Below are positions 6,600 to 8,082 of a stretch of DNA of 8,082 nt, in pieces (position 1 is the stretch's first letter; the number at the start of each line of letters is the position of its first letter). Source of the stretch: Pseudolabrys sp. (lineage in GTDB: Bacteria > Pseudomonadota > Alphaproteobacteria > Rhizobiales > Xanthobacteraceae); assembly GCA_019246455.1 (NCBI GenBank), contig JAFAQJ010000203.1, positions 1 to 8,082 of the forward strand, written 5' to 3'. Made by a program: the position numbers and the translations under genes. Below the pieces are notes generated by a model, which worked only from the letters and a program-made list of their open reading frames with translations, was not told where the DNA came from and ran no database searches.

Positions 6600-6785
6600 A
6601 TGACGGATTTTTTGGCGGCGCTTGGCCTCGTTTTCGTGATCGAGGGCCTGATGTTTGCGGCGTTTCCGGAATCCGCCAAAAAGGCAATTGCCGCGGTCCT
6701 GGAAACGCCCGACATGTCGCTGAGGATTATCGGGATTGGTTCGGCGCTGTTGGGACTTGTTCTGGTCTGGCTGGTCCGCGGCTAG
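6600..6785 (+). CDS. DUF2065 (YjeT-like) small membrane protein
   Basis: A 61-residue protein of unknown function, aligning over its whole length with E. coli YjeT. Two hydrophobic segments (about 3-22 and 42-59) enclose a short loop with basic residues, so it is most likely a two-helix hairpin in the inner membrane. Shared positions are the EGL motif (14... 'IEGL' at 14-17), the Phe/Tyr-Pro pair at 22-23, the following Lys-Lys (27-28), and LR..G at 41-45. An in-frame TGA at 6594-6596 just before the ATG fixes the start. There is no clear ribosome binding site, which suggests translation by reinitiation from hflC 15 nt upstream. E. coli yjeT also lies directly after hflC, so the linkage spans distant proteobacteria. 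That suggests, but does not show, a part in the HflKC-FtsH complex. Confidence 0.88.
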   Translation: MTDFLAALGLVFVIEGLMFAAFPESAKKAIAAVLETPDMSLRIIGIGSALLGLVLVWLVRG

Positions 6786-6867
6786 GCGTTGGGTAAACCG
6801 CATGTGTCTTGAAAGCGCCGGCTAGCACGGGCACTGTCGGGCCCATATTTCCGGAGATTTGAAATCC

Positions 6868-8082
6868 ATGAGTGCGATTTCGGGCGGCTTCTTTTCTCGC
6901 TTTGTCAGGTTCGTTTTGCCGCTGCTCGCGATTACGGTTGTGTCACTCGCCGCGCCGCCGGCCTCAGCGCGCGGCCCTGAAAACATCGCAGATGTCGCTG
7001 AAGGCGTGATCGACGCGGTCGTCAACATCTCAACCAAGCAGAAGATCGACGTCAGCAGCAATAACGCGCAGCGGCCGAACCTGCCGCCGGGTTCGCCGTT
7101 CGAGGATTTCTTCGACGAGTTCTTCAAGAACCGCCGCGGCGGTCCGAACGGCGACACGCCGTCGCCGCGCCGCGTGAATTCGCTCGGCTCGGGCTTCATC
7201 ATCGACCCGGCCGGCATCGTCGTGACCAACAATCACGTGATCGCCGACGCCGACGAGATCAACGTCATTCTCAATGACGGCACTACGATCAAAGCGGAAA
7301 TCGTCGGCCGCGACACCAAGGTCGATCTCGCCGTCCTGAAATTCACCCCGCCGAAGCCGATCAAGGCGGTGAAATTCGGCGACAGCGACAGGCTGCGGCT
7401 CGGCGAATGGGTGATCGCGATCGGCAACCCGTTCTCGCTCGGCGGCACAGTAACGGCCGGTATCGTGTCGGCCCGTAACCGCGACATCAATTCCGGGCCT
7501 TACGACAATTACATCCAGACCGACGCTGCGATTAACCGCGGCAATTCCGGCGGGCCGCTGTTCAATCTCAATGGCGAAGTGATCGGCGTTAACACCGCGA
7601 TCATTTCGCCGTCGGGCGGCTCGATCGGCATCGGCTTTGCCGTGCCGTCGAAGACGGTGATCCCGGTGATCGATCAGCTGCGGCAGTTCGGCGAAACCCG
7701 CCGTGGCTGGCTCGGCGTGCGCATCCAACAGGTCACCGATGAGATCGCCGAGAGCCTGTCGATCAAGCCGCCGCGCGGCGCATTGATCGCCGGCATCGAC
7801 GAAAAGGGCCCGGCCAAGCCCGCCGGCATCGAGCCGGGCGACGTCGTCGTCAAATTCGATGGCCGCGATATCAAGGAAATGCGCGATCTGCCGAAGATCG
7901 TGGCGGAAACGCCGGTCGGCAAAGACGTCGAGGTGATCGTTGTCCGCAAAGGCAAGGAAGAAACCAAGACCGTCAAGCTTGGCCGTCTCGAGGACGGCGA
8001 AAAGCAAGCGGCCCTCGCCAACAAGAAGGACGACAGCGCCAACGCGCCCGAAGACAAGACGGTGGTTCAAAAGGCGCTCGGC
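6868..8082 (+). CDS. degP: DegP/HtrA family periplasmic serine endoprotease (3' truncated)
   Basis: Periplasmic serine protease of the Do (DegP/DegQ/HtrA) family, which degrades misfolded envelope proteins. The frame stays open to the window end (405 codons), so the C-terminus is missing. Order visible: a signal peptide with basic start, hydrophobic core (15-29) and probable cleavage after ASA (32-34); a linker with Phe-rich FEDFFDEFF (78-86) and an Arg/Pro-rich stretch typical of the LA loop; then a trypsin-like domain with catalytic His123 (TNNHV), Asp153 (KVDLAVLK) and Ser227 (NRGNSGGPL). The first PDZ domain begins near GWLGVRIQ and includes AGIEPGDVVVKFDG, followed by a Lys/Asp/Ala-rich linker. 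The second PDZ domain is expected beyond the window. The ATG at 6868 has GGAG at 6853-6856, 11 nt upstream. The 82-bp gap after the DUF2065 gene contains no terminator, so read-through from hflKC is possible. DegP versus DegQ cannot be settled here. Confidence 0.96.
   Translation, partial: MSAISGGFFSRFVRFVLPLLAITVVSLAAPPASARGPENIADVAEGVIDAVVNISTKQKIDVSSNNAQRPNLPPGSPFEDFFDEFFKNRRGGPNGDTPSPRRVNSLGSGFIIDPAGIVVTNNHVIADADEINVILNDGTTIKAEIVGRDTKVDLAVLKFTPPKPIKAVKFGDSDRLRLGEWVIAIGNPFSLGGTVTAGIVSARNRDINSGPYDNYIQTDAAINRGNSGGPLFNLNGEVIGVNTAIISPSGGSIGIGFAVPSKTVIPVIDQLRQFGETRRGWLGVRIQQVTDEIAESLSIKPPRGALIAGIDEKGPAKPAGIEPGDVVVKFDGRDIKEMRDLPKIVAETPVGKDVEVIVVRKGKEETKTVKLGRLEDGEKQAALANKKDDSANAPEDKTVVQKALG

Noticed and set aside
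6808..6850. CTTGAAA (6808-6814) and CCCATATTT (6842-6850) before degP as a heat-shock promoter
   Set aside because: Each box resembles the RpoH consensus, but about 27 bp separate them, far more than the usual 13-17, so they cannot work as one promoter.
7030..8070. Open frame of 346 codons on the minus strand
   Set aside because: It is antisense to degP, whose signal peptide, catalytic triad and PDZ domain are unmistakable. The product is Asp/Arg/Ala-rich and resembles no family; long antisense frames are common in GC-rich DNA.

Overview
The window looks like chromosomal DNA of a high-GC alphaproteobacterium, most likely of the Hyphomicrobiales (Bradyrhizobium / Rhodopseudomonas / Xanthobacteraceae neighbourhood). 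This is inferred from GC-rich codon use, compact operons with ATGA overlaps, and the gene order thyA - GNAT - folA - hflK - hflC - DUF2065 - degP, which I recall from that order. No database search was possible.

Layout. (1) 1-408, plus strand: the C-terminal part of a chromate-transporter-family membrane protein, cut by the window start. (2) 405-2434, minus strand: tctB-tctA, the small and large membrane subunits of a tripartite tricarboxylate transporter, joined by an ATGA overlap. The periplasmic binding protein TctC is not in the window. tctA and the chromate-family gene converge with their stop codons interleaved. (3) 2435-2656: a 222-bp divergent intergenic region with short repeats. (4) 2657-4436, plus strand: thyA, an SSAT-like GNAT acetyltransferase gene and folA, joined by two 4-nt overlaps (TTGA, ATGA). 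(5) 4437-4545: a spacer with the best promoter candidate in the window. (6) 4546-6785: hflK-hflC (ATGA overlap) and a 61-residue DUF2065/YjeT-like membrane protein. (7) 6868-8082: a DegP/HtrA serine protease gene that continues past the window end.

How the genes work together. ThyA makes dTMP and leaves dihydrofolate, which FolA reduces back to tetrahydrofolate, so the two tightly linked genes form the thymidylate cycle. The acetyltransferase between them has no obvious role in that cycle. HflK and HflC form the membrane complex that modulates the FtsH protease; with DegP downstream this is an envelope protein quality-control block, and the DUF2065 protein is its only member of unknown function. 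TctAB imports small carboxylates and is unrelated to its neighbours.

No clear new system, mobile element, CRISPR array, tRNA or rRNA is visible. The points most worth a second look are the conserved but unexplained DUF2065 gene, the acetyltransferase inside the thymidylate operon, the TctA protein with changed family motifs and no TctC nearby, and a possible dual sigma70/heat-shock promoter before hflK.
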